A DNA stretch of 64,000 nt from Ancylostoma caninum. Its lineage: Eukaryota; Nematoda; Chromadorea; Rhabditida; Ancylostomatidae. Of this stretch, positions 24,401 to 51,253 are shown piece by piece; positions within the stretch are counted from its first letter, which is position 1, and every line of letters starts with the position of its first letter. Both the position numbers and the translations under genes were made by a program. The notes beneath the pieces were generated by a model. That model did no database searches and had not been told where the DNA came from. It saw nothing but the letters and a program-made list of their open reading frames with translations. The DNA lies in contig JBAJFG010000405.1 in the NCBI GenBank assembly GCA_037903475.1, forward strand, positions 1 through 64,000, read 5' to 3'.

Positions 24401-27400
24401 GTGCCAATTCGAACGGTAACTGTGACGACGGGAAAACTAGCGGAGTTAGGTTGTATCTGCAAAATTTGGCTACCAAACGTTATAGCGCTGAGACAATCAT
24501 AGCGTGCATTGAGAAATCGGCCACGCCGATGGCCGCTAAAAGGGCAGTGCTAGCTGATTTGAAGCGCGCCGATCGCGTAGTATTACGCTGTGATTGCCTG
24601 AGCGGCTACCAGTCAATACGCATTTGTACAGTGGACGTCAATGGCGTTGGCCCATCCGCGGCCTCGAGAAGGACGTCGCGCAACCGTGCCGCGCGCGCCG
24701 TAGCCGATGTTTTCTGCTGCTGTTAATCCATTTCTAGCAGCATTTCTACCCTATTCCAAGGATTTTCGACTAATCGGTTAGCGAAGGGCATAGAAATAGC
24801 ATTTCAGCGGCAAACGACACCAATCCCGGGGCGCGCGACGCGGTCGCGCTGCGTCCTTCTCGAGGCCGTAGATGGGCCACCGCCATTGCCGTTCACTGTA
24901 TACAGTCGCGGCCAAGCAGATATGATCAACGCCATTTCGACAAGAGGATTTTTTGCTATGACCCACTTCTGAATTAAGCTATCCGGTTTAAACTTGACAT
25001 TTGTTGAAGCTCTGTGGGAGAACCTTTGGAGAAAAATGAAGAGTTGATACAGATTAGGCACAATATTGGCTATCTTTTCCGCCCATCTTGCACGATTTGC
25101 ATGCTAGGCTACCCTGTGCAAAGGACCGAAAACTTTATTCGGTTTAAGACTAGACTGAATGTGAATTAATGGGATTTACGACAACAGCGCAATAACTCGT
25201 AGTGATAATGTGTCACATTTCAATAAAAATTAAGCTTCGTCTGCCTTGGAATTACTAAATTTTGTAGGTCGTAACCATCTTCAGCAGTGGAAGATAATTA
25301 ACAAACACGCAACTGTTAGTGCCTCTGAATCTATCTATCTAGGGGCGGGGCTACAAATGCATCGGATATTGACACACGGGTTCGTAGCAACCTACTACTA
25401 CTACAATCTATCGTTCTTCCTCACATACCTTGATTACCTTGACTCCCGTTTGTCTTCGGATATACCGAGCTGGCGCTAGCAATCCTTCAATTTCTCCCTC
25501 TCGCGTGCCAGAGTCGTCCAATGGATCCTGTCCGTTCGAGGGACACGAAGAGCATTGTATCTTTCCTTGAAGGACTTCGTGGAGAAGTCTCACCGGACTT
25601 CGTGAAGAAGTCTCACCATCGTTTCGGTGGTCTTCCTGTTGTGCGTTTAACGTTCCGTGGAGTCCAGTCGCTGACGGCTCTTGTCCAACGGTTGTCGTTA
25701 AGATGCATCACGTGTCCCGCCCACCTGATCTTACTCAACTTGGCGTGACGGCAGCGTCCCTGATCTTCGACTGTTGACGCAGGGTGGAACTCCGTATTCC
25801 TGCCTTCACACTTGCATAAGGCGGGTTATTCCTAGCATCACCAGAGAAAGAGATAGAGAGGAATGAGTAAGGAAAAGAATTCAGAACGTGAAAACCTCTG
25901 AAAATGATCTGCCATAGTCTAATTAAGTATCAGCAATTATTCCTATGATCATATCGATAGAGCGTTCGACGACGCTGACCGCGTTCTCATCTTGCTTGCG
26001 CAGCGCCCAGGTTTCTGAGATGTACGTCAAAGCAGGGAGAACAGTTGTGTTGAAGAGGTGGGCACGGAGCCTGGTGTTCTCGGGTAAAATGGAGTTGGGG
26101 GGGGGGCACTTTATATAAGTCGATATTATGACCAGTTCTGCACATTCTGAATTGTTAGTTGACACGTCCAGTACGCTCTGACTTGTTACCTACCCTGACG
26201 TACAGTAGTTACCTAAAATGCAAACAAGTCAGAACGTGTAGGACAGGTCATACTATTGATCAGTACAAAGTGGCTTCCCCCAACTCCATTTTACCCATTC
26301 TTCGCCTTCTTCACTACGTCCTCGATGCTCTTGTAAGCTCCCCAAGCCGCTCGCTTCCTCCTGCCCAACTCTGGAGCGAGGTCGTTCATCATGTTGACTT
26401 CCCGACCTAGATATACGTAGCTGGAGCATTCGGATATGGTCGTTTCGTTGAGTGAGAATGGGGCATCCGGGACCCATCCGTTTCTCACGAACAGCATCTT
26501 CATCAGATTCAGTTGGAGACCAATCTTCGCACATGCGTCGTCGAAGCCGGCCAGCATCCGTTCCGCTTCGCTGATGTTTGGCGTTATGAGGACGATGTCG
26601 TCAGCGAAGCGAAGATGGTTAAGTCGCCGGTCATCAACTTGTACTCCCACGCAATCCCATTCTAGTCTTCGCATAACGTCCTCAAGTGTGGCGCTGAATA
26701 GTTTTGCCGACACGACGCCGCCTCGCCGAACCCCTCTCTTGACGTCAATGGTGATGTCATCGTAGAATGGAGGAATCCTGGTTGTGAAGTTGCTGTAGAG
26801 CTCACGAAATATCTTGATGTCTTGAGTAAAAAAGCCCTGATTCTTCAGAGCTGACCCGCTTCTGTTTCAACGGAGTCGAAGGCTTTTTTTCAGATCGATA
26901 AACTGAGACAGAGGGGCATTTTGTACTCTCGCGATACTTCGATGAGTCTAGTGACCGTGTGTATGTGGTCGATCGTACTGAATCCTTTTCGAAACCCTGC
27001 TTGCTCGCACGGCTGTCTTCCATCTAGTGTCCTTTCGATCCTGTTTAGAATCACTCGCGTGAAAAGCTTGTAGGCAACGGACAGTAGGCATATGGGGCGA
27101 TAATTGCCGATATACTACGGGTCTCCCTTCTTTTACAGCAGCACGGACCTGCTAGTCTTCCATTGGTTAGGTACCAGGTGCATTCCGACAGGTATCGCGT
27201 GAAAAGCCTAGCCAACGTGTTGATGAGAACTGGCGGTAGGTTCTTCAGATGTTCTGGTCCAATCATGTCGGGACCCGGTGCTGCACGATTCTTCACCGAC
27301 TTTAGGCATGCCGGACTTCGGAAGGGAGAACCGATGAGACAACATACCCATCCTCCCTAAGATGACATTGAGGGAGGTGGACGTGGCTATCGAAGAGATC

Positions 27401-30236
27401 CGAGTAGAAGTCGTAGATGACCTTCTCCACTACCCGTCTCGAGAAAAAAATTGTTCCGTCTGGGCGCCGGAGGGCGGACATCTTGGCCTTGCGGTTGGCG
27501 AAGTCTCGGCGGGCGTTGCGGATGCTTTTCTCTGCCTCCGCGGCTTCGGCCAACACTGCTGCTCGTCTCTCCTTGAGGTCTTCTTCTATCGCTTCTCTGC
27601 ACCATTTTGCGAGCCGGCTAACGAAGTGAAGAGACCCCAATTGATGACGGGGTTGGGACTCCACTTCTTGAATTTCGCGGCTTTCTCTCCTCTGCGCGAA
27701 AAGAAGGACTTAGCGCGATGGAGACGATGATTTGATCTAGTGTAGAACTTCGGTACAACACCGACGTCGGTCAGGCAAACCTTCGATTGACGATGATGTG
27801 GTCAATTTCGTTGTGGTACTCTCCACCGGGTGACTCCCACGTCCAGCGTAGGGAGGTTGGCTTCTGAAATTGTGAGTTACCATGGATGGTCTTCGTCGTC
27901 ATAATGAACTCAGACAGCCTCTCTCCCTGCTTGTTCTACTGCACGCCGTGGGTACCGATGTGAAGTTCTTCAGGCGTTCTCCTAGAGCCGAACCTGGCTT
28001 GAAGTCGCCAACGATGACCTTATAGGAAGTGTGATTCTCCCTGTAGAGCTTCTCCGAGTCCATATAGAAAGCCTCAATCTTCTCTTCGTCGTACTTGGAT
28101 GTTGGAGCGTAGGCGACGAAGATTGTCACGACCGGCATTGATCCACATCTTCTCAATAGCAAAGGTCGGATTCGGGTAGTTAGTTGTTCGAACGAATCCA
28201 TGTTCATGACCAAGTCTTGTTGACGAGGACACCGAATCCACCAACTCCTCTACTGTCGCAGATTCCAAGGAACAGTTCTCCTGTGTCGGAGGTGGCGTTC
28301 AGTGGCCGGTGTCTCCTCGTCTCGGTCAGTTCGATGACGCCGATGACTATCCGATCTTCCTGGCCTACATCATCAAATCGTCCATGGAAGCCTCCGATGC
28401 AAGCGTGCATGCGTTGAAGGTACGGACCGTCATCATAGTCGTTCTGGTCTTAGGCAGCCTAGAGAATCCCTTGGACCTCGTCCTCACTGGCGCTGCCGTA
28501 CCAGTACCCTTCCGTGATCAGGGGAACACTCTCTATTATTGCCGTGTGTAGCTTGAAGAAATTTTAAACCCACAGGAGATTGCTTGCTCTATTCCCCCGT
28601 GGGAGGCTGGAATGTGATTTCACTTAGCCGGGCCTCCCGGGAGTGGACGATGGAGCTTATTTGTTGGAGGCGACTCCGAACCGCCTCCCTTGTGCCTCCC
28701 AGTCACTTGAATGCAGGGCTTTTGGTCGGATAGATGTGCAGGATACAATCTACAGACATGCAAGCACATCCACGCACGCATGCATGAACACACCCACGCG
28801 CTGACAGAATGTATGAATCGTTCTGACAATGCAGAGACAGAGAGTCCATCCCTGAATCCACCCGCGTCTTATGGCAGGCACAAAGGTCGCGTTTGGTCCG
28901 CGATTAGCCCCGTATCCGCCACTTGGGGACGCGCCAAGTAGCCTCGCGACTAACCGGCTAGGATCCCTTGTATTGATGAGATCCTGGCATAAACCCCATG
29001 CGAATCGCTAAAAACTGCTTGCACGTAGCCTTCCAACTGAGGATTTGAACTGTCGTTGTGGATCCACTCGCGCGCGTATCTGCAGTGCGATGATCACTCC
29101 AAGGTCAATCCCCTGTAACTTGGTATGCGTGCCCCGTGCATTGTTTTACAAACATAGAATTGGTAGTTTTGAGCCAATGCGACGGGAGCCACCGTGATCT
29201 TCTATGTTTCTATTCCTATGTTGTTCACAATTAAGATGAATGGCGTCTTCAGTCCCACTACTATCTTAAACGCTCTATCACGATGTTACTTTTTTGCATT
29301 CGATTCGACGATCAATCGGTGATGGCACTGGCAGCAGGGGCGTGGGAGCAAATTGGTCCTTGCGCGAGCCCGGGGGTAAAATGGAGTTGGGGGTGGGGCC
29401 ACTTGGTGTAAGTCGCTAATATGACCTGTCCTGCACGTACAGACTTGTTAGCTGACACGTCCAGAACGCTCTGACTTGTTAGGTCTCTTAATGTACAGTA
29501 GTTACCTGAAATGCAAACAAGTTTGTACGTGCAGGACAGGTCATATCTTCGACCGATACCAAGTGGCCCCCCCAACTCCATTTTACCCGAGCCCGGCTAC
29601 GGTAGATTGGGCAGCGCCGGTCCCGCATCTCTGGTAACTGTGCAGCATGAGCGCAGGCCGACCGGCGTAATGCGTCGAGCAGAAACCCTAGCAGCAACTG
29701 CTCTCAATTGCTGATCAAGCTTTTGTCCCTTTGAATCACAACAATTGAGGGGAGGGTAGCAGCAGCAGGGAGGAGATGCTGCCACGGTTTCTACTCTATG
29801 CATTGCACCGTTCGGGATGTGAGTACAGTTATGAGATATAAGGCTGCTTCTGTCGTACCCTGCCGCGCGCGCACCGGTAGAAAAGTGAGCCATCCCCTAT
29901 CGCCCTTTGCAAGTAGGACTGACGAAGCACTCAAAAAACAGAAGCATCACAATGGTCTCACCTTGACAGCCTTGTCAACGTCCGGTTTATCACCTTCCGC
30001 AATTCGGGCAATCACAGTGTTGTTAGCCGGATTGATCGTATCATATGTCTTCTTGCTAGTCGCATCAACCCATTCGTTGTTAATAAATAACTAAAGAAAA
30101 ACTTCACCTCGAGAACCAAGACAAAAATTAATAGGATCACCTTGGTATACTTTGGCTTGATGTCTCTTATTCCATTTGGAATAGAACTCGCTGCTCGAAT
30201 TTGCAATGCAACACGAGCAAAAGCAGCACGAAGCAT
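18472..30236 (-). CDS. Aldehyde dehydrogenase paralogue, exons 1-4 only
   Basis: Minus-strand exons: 30141-30236 (96 nt, [20 protein letters not shown], an Arg-rich mitochondrial-type leader), 29962-30090 (129 nt, [18 protein letters not shown]), 23657-23773 (117 nt, [16 protein letters not shown]) and 18472-18551 (80 nt, [18 protein letters not shown]). All have AG acceptors and GT donors, identical lengths and phases to the complete gene upstream at 33431-50174, and roughly 80% protein identity to it. There is no stop or frameshift in the 140 codons, so these exons look constrained or recently duplicated. The exon with the cofactor- and substrate-binding continuation (expected start [11 protein letters not shown]) was not found between 18472 and 1. 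Either the gene runs past the left edge over an intron longer than 18 kb, or it is a 3'-truncated duplicate. Its introns are packed with transposons. The substrate is unknown. Confidence 0.8.
19222..19510. repeat. Inverted-repeat (foldback) MITE-like unit
   Basis: About 19222-19312 (ATTCGTTTTGGCAGTGCATT ... CATCATCAATA) is the diverged inverse complement of 19415-19510 (TATTGATGGTGG-type, ending AACGAATTG), with a loop of about 100 bp. It lies in the intron after exon 3 of the ALDH paralogue. It has no coding capacity that I recognise. Confidence 0.6.
19684..20130 (+). mobile_element. Mariner fragment (left end plus transposase remnant)
   Basis: The left terminus TTAGGGTGGTCCGAAAGTTT sits behind TA. 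Downstream a degraded frame contains [20 protein letters not shown], which matches the block after the first catalytic Asp in mariner transposases. Several stops and no right terminus: a truncated relic. An inverted terminus of the same type (AAACTTTCGGACCAACCTAA) stands alone at 57765-57790. Confidence 0.65.
20440..22225 (+). mobile_element. RTE-like non-LTR element, 3' truncated, broken
   Basis: The endonuclease domain begins at about 20700 ([17 protein letters not shown]). It changes frame at about 20820 and continues as one open stretch to 21572 with [27 protein letters not shown] and SQHRPL motifs, the usual RTE endonuclease order. After a frame change the linker and early RT region run at 21681-22225 ([27 protein letters not shown]). 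The homology stops abruptly at about 22225, before the RT catalytic motifs. Normal truncation of non-LTR elements is at the 5' end, so loss of the 3' half suggests a deletion or recombination junction. Confidence 0.8.
22228..22440 (-). pseudogene. Gag-like zinc-knuckle fragment
   Basis: The minus-strand frame starting at 22429 encodes two tandem zinc knuckles, [13 protein letters not shown] then [14 protein letters not shown], after a basic RKREC stretch. This arrangement is typical of Gag nucleocapsid regions of LTR retrotransposons (Pao/BEL or Gypsy type). It joins the truncated RTE element directly, in opposite orientation. No protease, RT or LTR accompanies it, so it is an orphan fragment. 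Confidence 0.6.
22905..23341. mobile_element. 437-bp TA-flanked Tc1/mariner-like element
   Basis: The left end CAGGCTGGCCCCAAAATTAC and right end AAATTTGGGCCACCCTG are diverged inverted repeats. TA flanks at 22903-22904 and 23342-23343. The interior has short open frames without a recognisable transposase, consistent with an internally deleted copy. Confidence 0.65.
24150..24387. mobile_element. hAT-type MITE with exact 8-bp duplication
   Basis: The termini CAGTGGCGGACGCAG and CTGCGTCCGCCACTG are perfect inverted repeats. They are flanked by the exact 8-bp duplication CGTGTTAT at 24142-24149 and 24388-24395. The interior is AT-rich and non-coding. An 8-bp duplication and a CAGTG..-type end are diagnostic of hAT transposition. 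Confidence 0.9.
24629..24898. mobile_element. 270-bp TA-flanked MITE with long TIRs
   Basis: An arm of about 70 bp from CAGTGGACGTCAATGGCGTT is the inverse complement, with scattered changes, of the right arm ending CCATTGCCGTTCACTG. Both include a GTCCTTCTCGAGGCCG/CGGCCTCGAGAAGGAC block. TA at 24627-24628 and 24899-24900. The next TA (24901-24902) begins a different Tc1-like terminus. Confidence 0.8.
24903..25060 (+). mobile_element. Solo Tc1-like terminus, second copy
   Basis: CAGTCGCGGCCAAGCAGATA after TA, followed by the same subterminal block as at 16693 (TGCTATGACCCACTTCTGAA, TTAAGCTATCCGG). No right end is found. It abuts the 24629-24898 MITE, with only the TATA of the two target sites between them. 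Confidence 0.6.
25470..28960 (-). mobile_element. RTE-type non-LTR retrotransposon, multiply broken
   Basis: On the minus strand, from right to left: endonuclease at about 28410-27780 ([20 protein letters not shown], then [10 protein letters not shown] and VIVGDF); linker at 27664-27302 ([13 protein letters not shown]); RT fingers at 27296-27051 ([20 protein letters not shown]); and palm with FADD at about 26608-26597 within 26713-26291. The thumb and C-terminal region continue at 26076-25480 ([19 protein letters not shown]), beyond a MITE inserted at 26081-26297. Frame changes at several points make it inactive. Both flanks are approximate, and the 5' untranslated part may reach 28960. Confidence 0.85.
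26081..26297. mobile_element. 217-bp MITE inside the RTE element (family GGGTAAAATGG)
   Basis: Ends GGGTAAAATGGAGTTGGGGG and CCCCCAACTCCATTTTACCC are inverted repeats. The RTE protein reads VVKKAKN on one side and NTRLRAHLF on the other, so removing the insert leaves one TTCT (26077-26080 or 26298-26301), a clean 4-bp duplication. A second copy lies at 29373-29588. Internal CTGACTTGTTA and TAACTGAC-like blocks are partly inverted too. Confidence 0.8.
29373..29588. mobile_element. Second copy of the GGGTAAAATGG MITE
   Basis: The same ends and interior as 26081-26297 (TGACCTGTCCTGCACGTACA ... GTACGTGCAGGACAGGTCAT form near-perfect inner inverted repeats). It is flanked by GAGCCCG at 29366-29372 and 29589-29595. 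The flanking duplication length therefore differs from the 4 bp at the first copy. Confidence 0.75.
29629..29835. mobile_element. MITE family CTCTGRTAACTG, copy 1
   Basis: The left end CTCTGGTAACTGTGCAGC and right end TACAGTTATGAGA are inverted. The interior has GGCGTAATGCGTCGAGCAGA and AACCCTAGCAGCAACTGCT. It is homologous over its length to 59625-59872, which has cleaner ends. It sits about 125 bp downstream of exon 2 of the ALDH paralogue. Confidence 0.65.
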
Positions 30237-32609
30237 CCTCCGCAAAACTAAAGCGTGTTTCACTTCCTCGAAGGAAACGAAATCATACGAAGAACACAGA
30301 GAATCACAAAGAAGGAAAGCTATATATCGAGAAATCCCCTCTATAAAATAAAACTACTAATAAAACGAGAGTCAGGCCCATGAGAAATATATGTAAATTC
30401 GCTGTGTTGCACAGTAGAGGCTATCTGTACATATGTGTGTACCTTACGTAATTCCGGATGTGGGCACAACCAAGATTGGCGGCATTCGCCGCGGGACCCT
30501 TCGTGAAGCCGCAGTGGACCTTAGGAAGTCTCTTTCGTGAGGAATAATGGAAACAAACAAGCCGCGAGGGACTCGGTAGAGCACTGATCTAGTGCTTGTG
30601 TTACATCCACTTCCACATCACTTCCGAGCCGTGCTGACGTATCTGGTAGCTGAAAACCAGTAGGACCAACAAGTCAGAACGTGAGCGACTTGTCAAAAGT
30701 GTCTGCGCTCTCCACGTCGGAACACACCAATATCAAGTCGTTTCTGAACCGCCTGTAGTAAGGTGGCTACAGCGTTTTAATGATGAAGAAGGATCTGTTT
30801 GTTTGATATTTTCAATGCGCATTCGAAGTGATGGGCAGAAGGGTGGACCGATACGCTGCACAAGTGAACCCTGTATTTTTTACATCGTTTTTGAACATCT
30901 CTCAGAGGGGCCAATGTCACACCACTCGTTACCATCTCTGGTACGCCTTAATAGCAGCATTCACGAAAGCTTTCGCTCCCGAGGTGACTCGTTCGCAGTG
31001 TAATTGGTTGCTAAAGAATCATACCGGTAACAATCCTTGGCGTAGTTTGAGACGTAAGGATCTCCGCAACGCTCAGAACTCCCTCCATGTCGTTATCTCC
31101 AACAAGCAGATCATGGGTCGTCATGTTAGAGATGACTAAAGACACCGTTCGACCGCTATACGCAATTATGCCTAACATGTCATTCAATGACGAAGTACAA
31201 CTGCATGGAGAAAATAATTTTAAAAAAAAAGTAAAAGAAAATAGAAGAAAAAATAAAATACAAACTTGAACTGGTAAATTTCGAGTCTTTAGGATATGCA
31301 AAGGCCGCTCAGGTACGTTTGTGTTATATTACTACAAAATTAACAGCAGATTTAGTATGAAAGTTTCCAGTACTTTGTTCATGCGGGGCAAGAGGTGGCT
31401 TCGTCAGTTATCGAATTATGTCCTATGTTCGCCGCGTAATTGTTCTCCAAACCAGACTAAGAAGAATAAATTTCCTTCGTCTTCTGGGAGTCAAAGAAGC
31501 TTGAAATTCTAAACTGATATTTCACGGCGATCTCGGTTTACAGTCTAAAGAAAACTGCTGCATACACCAACACTCTCACAATAAATTATCCTTCGCTTCC
31601 GTCTCAGATCGTCTCAGATTACCACTTCTATCAAAGTTTTTCTGTTTACGGGAAAATCCAGCCCTATCCATCTCTTAAATGTGGTTCTCCTGATGCCGTT
31701 CGAACCTTTCTATTACTCTTCATCGTGGTGTTGTAATTTCAATATCATACTTTTACTAACAAATCTTGAGACAAGAAGGAAACTAATACTACGAGAAACC
31801 GACAGAGAAGGAACCCACGATATTATCCTACTGAGCAAATTTATATCAGAAAAGGAGTACTGCTTAGGTTTAAATGATATACGGATATTTCAATATCCGC
31901 TCTGTTCGTGTATAAAAGCAGTTTTGAGCGAAGTGATTGATGTCTCACTGATTTTCTTAAGTATACGTTTGCTGTGTAGAAATACTGCCACTTATAACGT
32001 AAGCACCAGGGATACATCCTGAAATAACTTCAGGTTTATTGTCAGTATCTGGAGAGATTCCCATTTACTTTTCTATTTACTATATGTATGCTCGTGTTCC
32101 GTCACTGCATATTAATAGATAATAAACAAACATAGCTCGGACCATGCTTCTTCGGACTACTATTTGTTTAGAAGTCTTGGTAACTGAATGAAGGGAAAAC
32201 AGCTCAAAGTGAAGGCGATAGCTCGAAAGTGGAGGGAATGGAGGAAAGAAGTGCTCCTTGTTTGACTACGGTATCCACAGTCTCGCTCGTCGTTGGCAGG
32301 CCGTCATCAATCACCATAGATCCAAATTCGGATGAATATGTGAGTTCTTGATTCAAAAGAAATTATTTTTGAGAAATCCAGAAACTCAGTATTCTCCCAA
32401 TATTCTCACTTATTAGTCGACAAGCTTCATTTTAATTCATAATATCTACCTAAAATGTCTAGCTGTTTTTTTTTCTGTCAAAATTGGACTTTTTCGTAAT
32501 CATTCTTTCATTCGAACTTGGGTAGTACATGGAGGGAAGTTTGTAGTCGTAAACAGGGTAGTTGTGCTATAAAATCCTCCAAGTGATGGCGATCTGCCTC
32601 CACAGTTTC
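30237..32609. other. Region between the two ALDH genes, unassigned
   Basis: No exon is recognised. A tRNA-like A-box piece (GGACTCGGTAGAGCACTGAT) lies at about 30569. A block at 31079-31150 (CTCCATGTCGTTATCTCCAA then CAAGCAGATCATG) is a near-copy of 23392-23470, so it belongs to a dispersed repeat. A small palindrome CGGATATTTCAATATCCG is at 31880. The promoter of the downstream ALDH paralogue should lie just right of 30236, but no canonical element is clear. Confidence 0.4.
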
Positions 32610-33144
32610 TTAAAGGGGCTTGCATATTTCTGCCGCGGCGGCGGTGCCGCTGCGGCAAAAGTATGCAAACCCCTTTAAAGGCAGCACTCACGGAAATCTT
32701 CACTTCTGAAATGAGTCGCTTACCATGTAGTCGGTCGCTGGACAATCGCAACAGTAAGTCGAACACCTTGCATGGCCGCCTACCTGCGAAGATACTGCCG
32801 TGGACACATCTGCCGCTCTGGACATTAGGGTTCCGTCGCGCCAACTAACGCCGTTGAGAGGGTGTGCGCATGTGGTTCAACGGGGGCGTGTTTATGAAAT
32901 TCGTACCATTTGCAGGGTTCCGTGGCGGGACCCAACACGGAACACTCGTCCGCGCTGTGGACACACATGAAATACCGCCATCTTTTTCTGTGTTTTTCGC
33001 GTGTTTCACGCTACTTCATCGTAGTCAATGTGTTCACCGTCCCTAAAAACCCCGACCGCGAAATCTTCAACCCAAAAATTTCCGTGAGTGCTGCCTTTAA
33101 CCGTGGGCGACTGTCGCCCATGCAATACTCTGCAAGCCCCTTAA
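32610..33144. mobile_element. TTAA-flanked palindromic element
   Basis: TTAA at 32610-32613 and 33141-33144 flank ends AGGGGCTTGCA and TGCAAGCCCC. Directly inside the left end is a hairpin (32610-32679) whose stem pairs AAGGGGCTTGCATATTTCTG with its diverged complement around a GC-rich loop. Next to it, GGCAGCACTCACGGAAAT (32680-32697) is the inverse complement of ATTTCCGTGAGTGCTGCC (33079-33096). The right end carries its own GGGCGACTGTCGCCC hairpin. The TTAA target suggests piggyBac-type or nematode PALTTAA-type mobilisation. No transposase is encoded. Confidence 0.75.
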
Positions 33145-33430
33145 CATGTCAGATCGCGTGCGACATGTCAAGTTATCAACGTCGGCTAAGTTACCCCTCC
33201 CCCCCCCTCACCAACACCCTCTCTAATTCGAAACTTTATTCTTGAGAGAATAACAAGCATTGCCTGTTTTTGCGTTCAGTAATGCACGAAGAAACACGCT
33301 ATATGTGTGGAACTTTTTCCACACATAATATACCGGGTTAGAAACAAGAACGTAGTAAAATTGAACATATCTTTGCAATACATAGTAGAAAACATGAACA
33401 GAGTCTACGAATCTAAGAGAACCATGAGAT

Positions 33431-50174
<16,744 letters not shown>

Positions 50175-50371
50175 TTCTTGAATGGCTAGAATGAATGGAA
50201 ATGTGTATGTACTATACAGTAAAATAGACAAATAAACTTGGCGAGAAAGATCGGAATAAGGCCACAAAAAGAACACTCACGAACAAATAATGCAAGTTCT
50301 TTGTAATTTCAACGAAAAAAAAGAATTAAAAAATAGCTTTCTTTCACCGCTCGAATCGCTCAGTTCATGTA

Positions 50372-51237
50372 CAGTCGCGCTCAAAATGGCATCGTCAGTG
50401 GCATGCTAGAGGCGGAACTTTTCATCATAACTTGCAATTGAGCTCTTGGGCCGAAATTTAAGGATATCATGAATGTCGAAGTACTCTTTCTTTTCGCTGC
50501 CTGATATTCATGCAAACTCCTTTCGAACAGAACTATCGCGTTCCAAGTCCAAATTCTTGGATTTCACTACTTTCATCAATATGGTGGTCCCTCGTTTGTA
50601 TCGCCTCATTTCGATTCGCAGAGCAGTTATTCTGAATCCCATTTTAAGCGAGTAATTTGCTGTAATAGTCTTGTTTTGTGGTTCTTCTCCTCATATAAAG
50701 TGGGACTGCCACAAAAGCCCAAGAAAAGTGGGAAAAATGGTTCAACGGTCTTCAACAAAAGACAACCATTCCGACGGAGGATATTTCTCTGATATCCACT
50801 ACTACCAACTATTCTGAAATAGAAATAGAAACTGTAACTCTGTCGATATTCTTTAGATACAATAGAAAAGGATTCTTTCCTCTGGTAAATTCGACCAGTT
50901 ATTTTGATCCTCGCACTTGAGCAGCAAAGAAAAGTACGGCAAGGAAATCTGGCAGAAAAAATAGCCATTATGTGCCTAATCTGAATCAATTCTCCGTTTT
51001 TCTCGGAAGGTGGTAGTGAAGATATTGGACGAAATCCAAGAAAGCCGGAAAAATTGATGTTAAGGCCTAATAAAGGTACTAGAAATTGAGTTTCTGCCCA
51101 GATAAGCTCCTATTAGAAAGAACCCATAGAGCTTCAATGTTTCCAAATATCATCTGGATAGCTCAACCGAGACGTGAGTTATAGCAAAAAATTTTTTCGT
51201 CAAAATGGCGCTGGTCATATCTTTTTGACCGCCACTA
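50372..51237. mobile_element. 866-bp Tc1-like element without transposase
   Basis: The left terminus CAGTCGCGCTCAAAATGGCA follows TA (50370-50371). The right terminus TCATATCTTTTTGACCGCCA is the inverse complement of the same family end seen at 16693 and 24903, followed by TA at 51238-51239. Subterminal TTGAGCT blocks are also inverted. A 120-codon minus-strand frame (50627-50989) has no recognised domain. It begins about 200 bp upstream of ALDH exon 1 and so may overlap the promoter. Confidence 0.65.
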
Positions 51238-51253
51238 TAGGTCCATTCAAGTT

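Noticed and set aside
26436..26765. 109-codon plus-strand ORF
   Set aside because: Antisense to the RTE palm domain with FADD on the minus strand.
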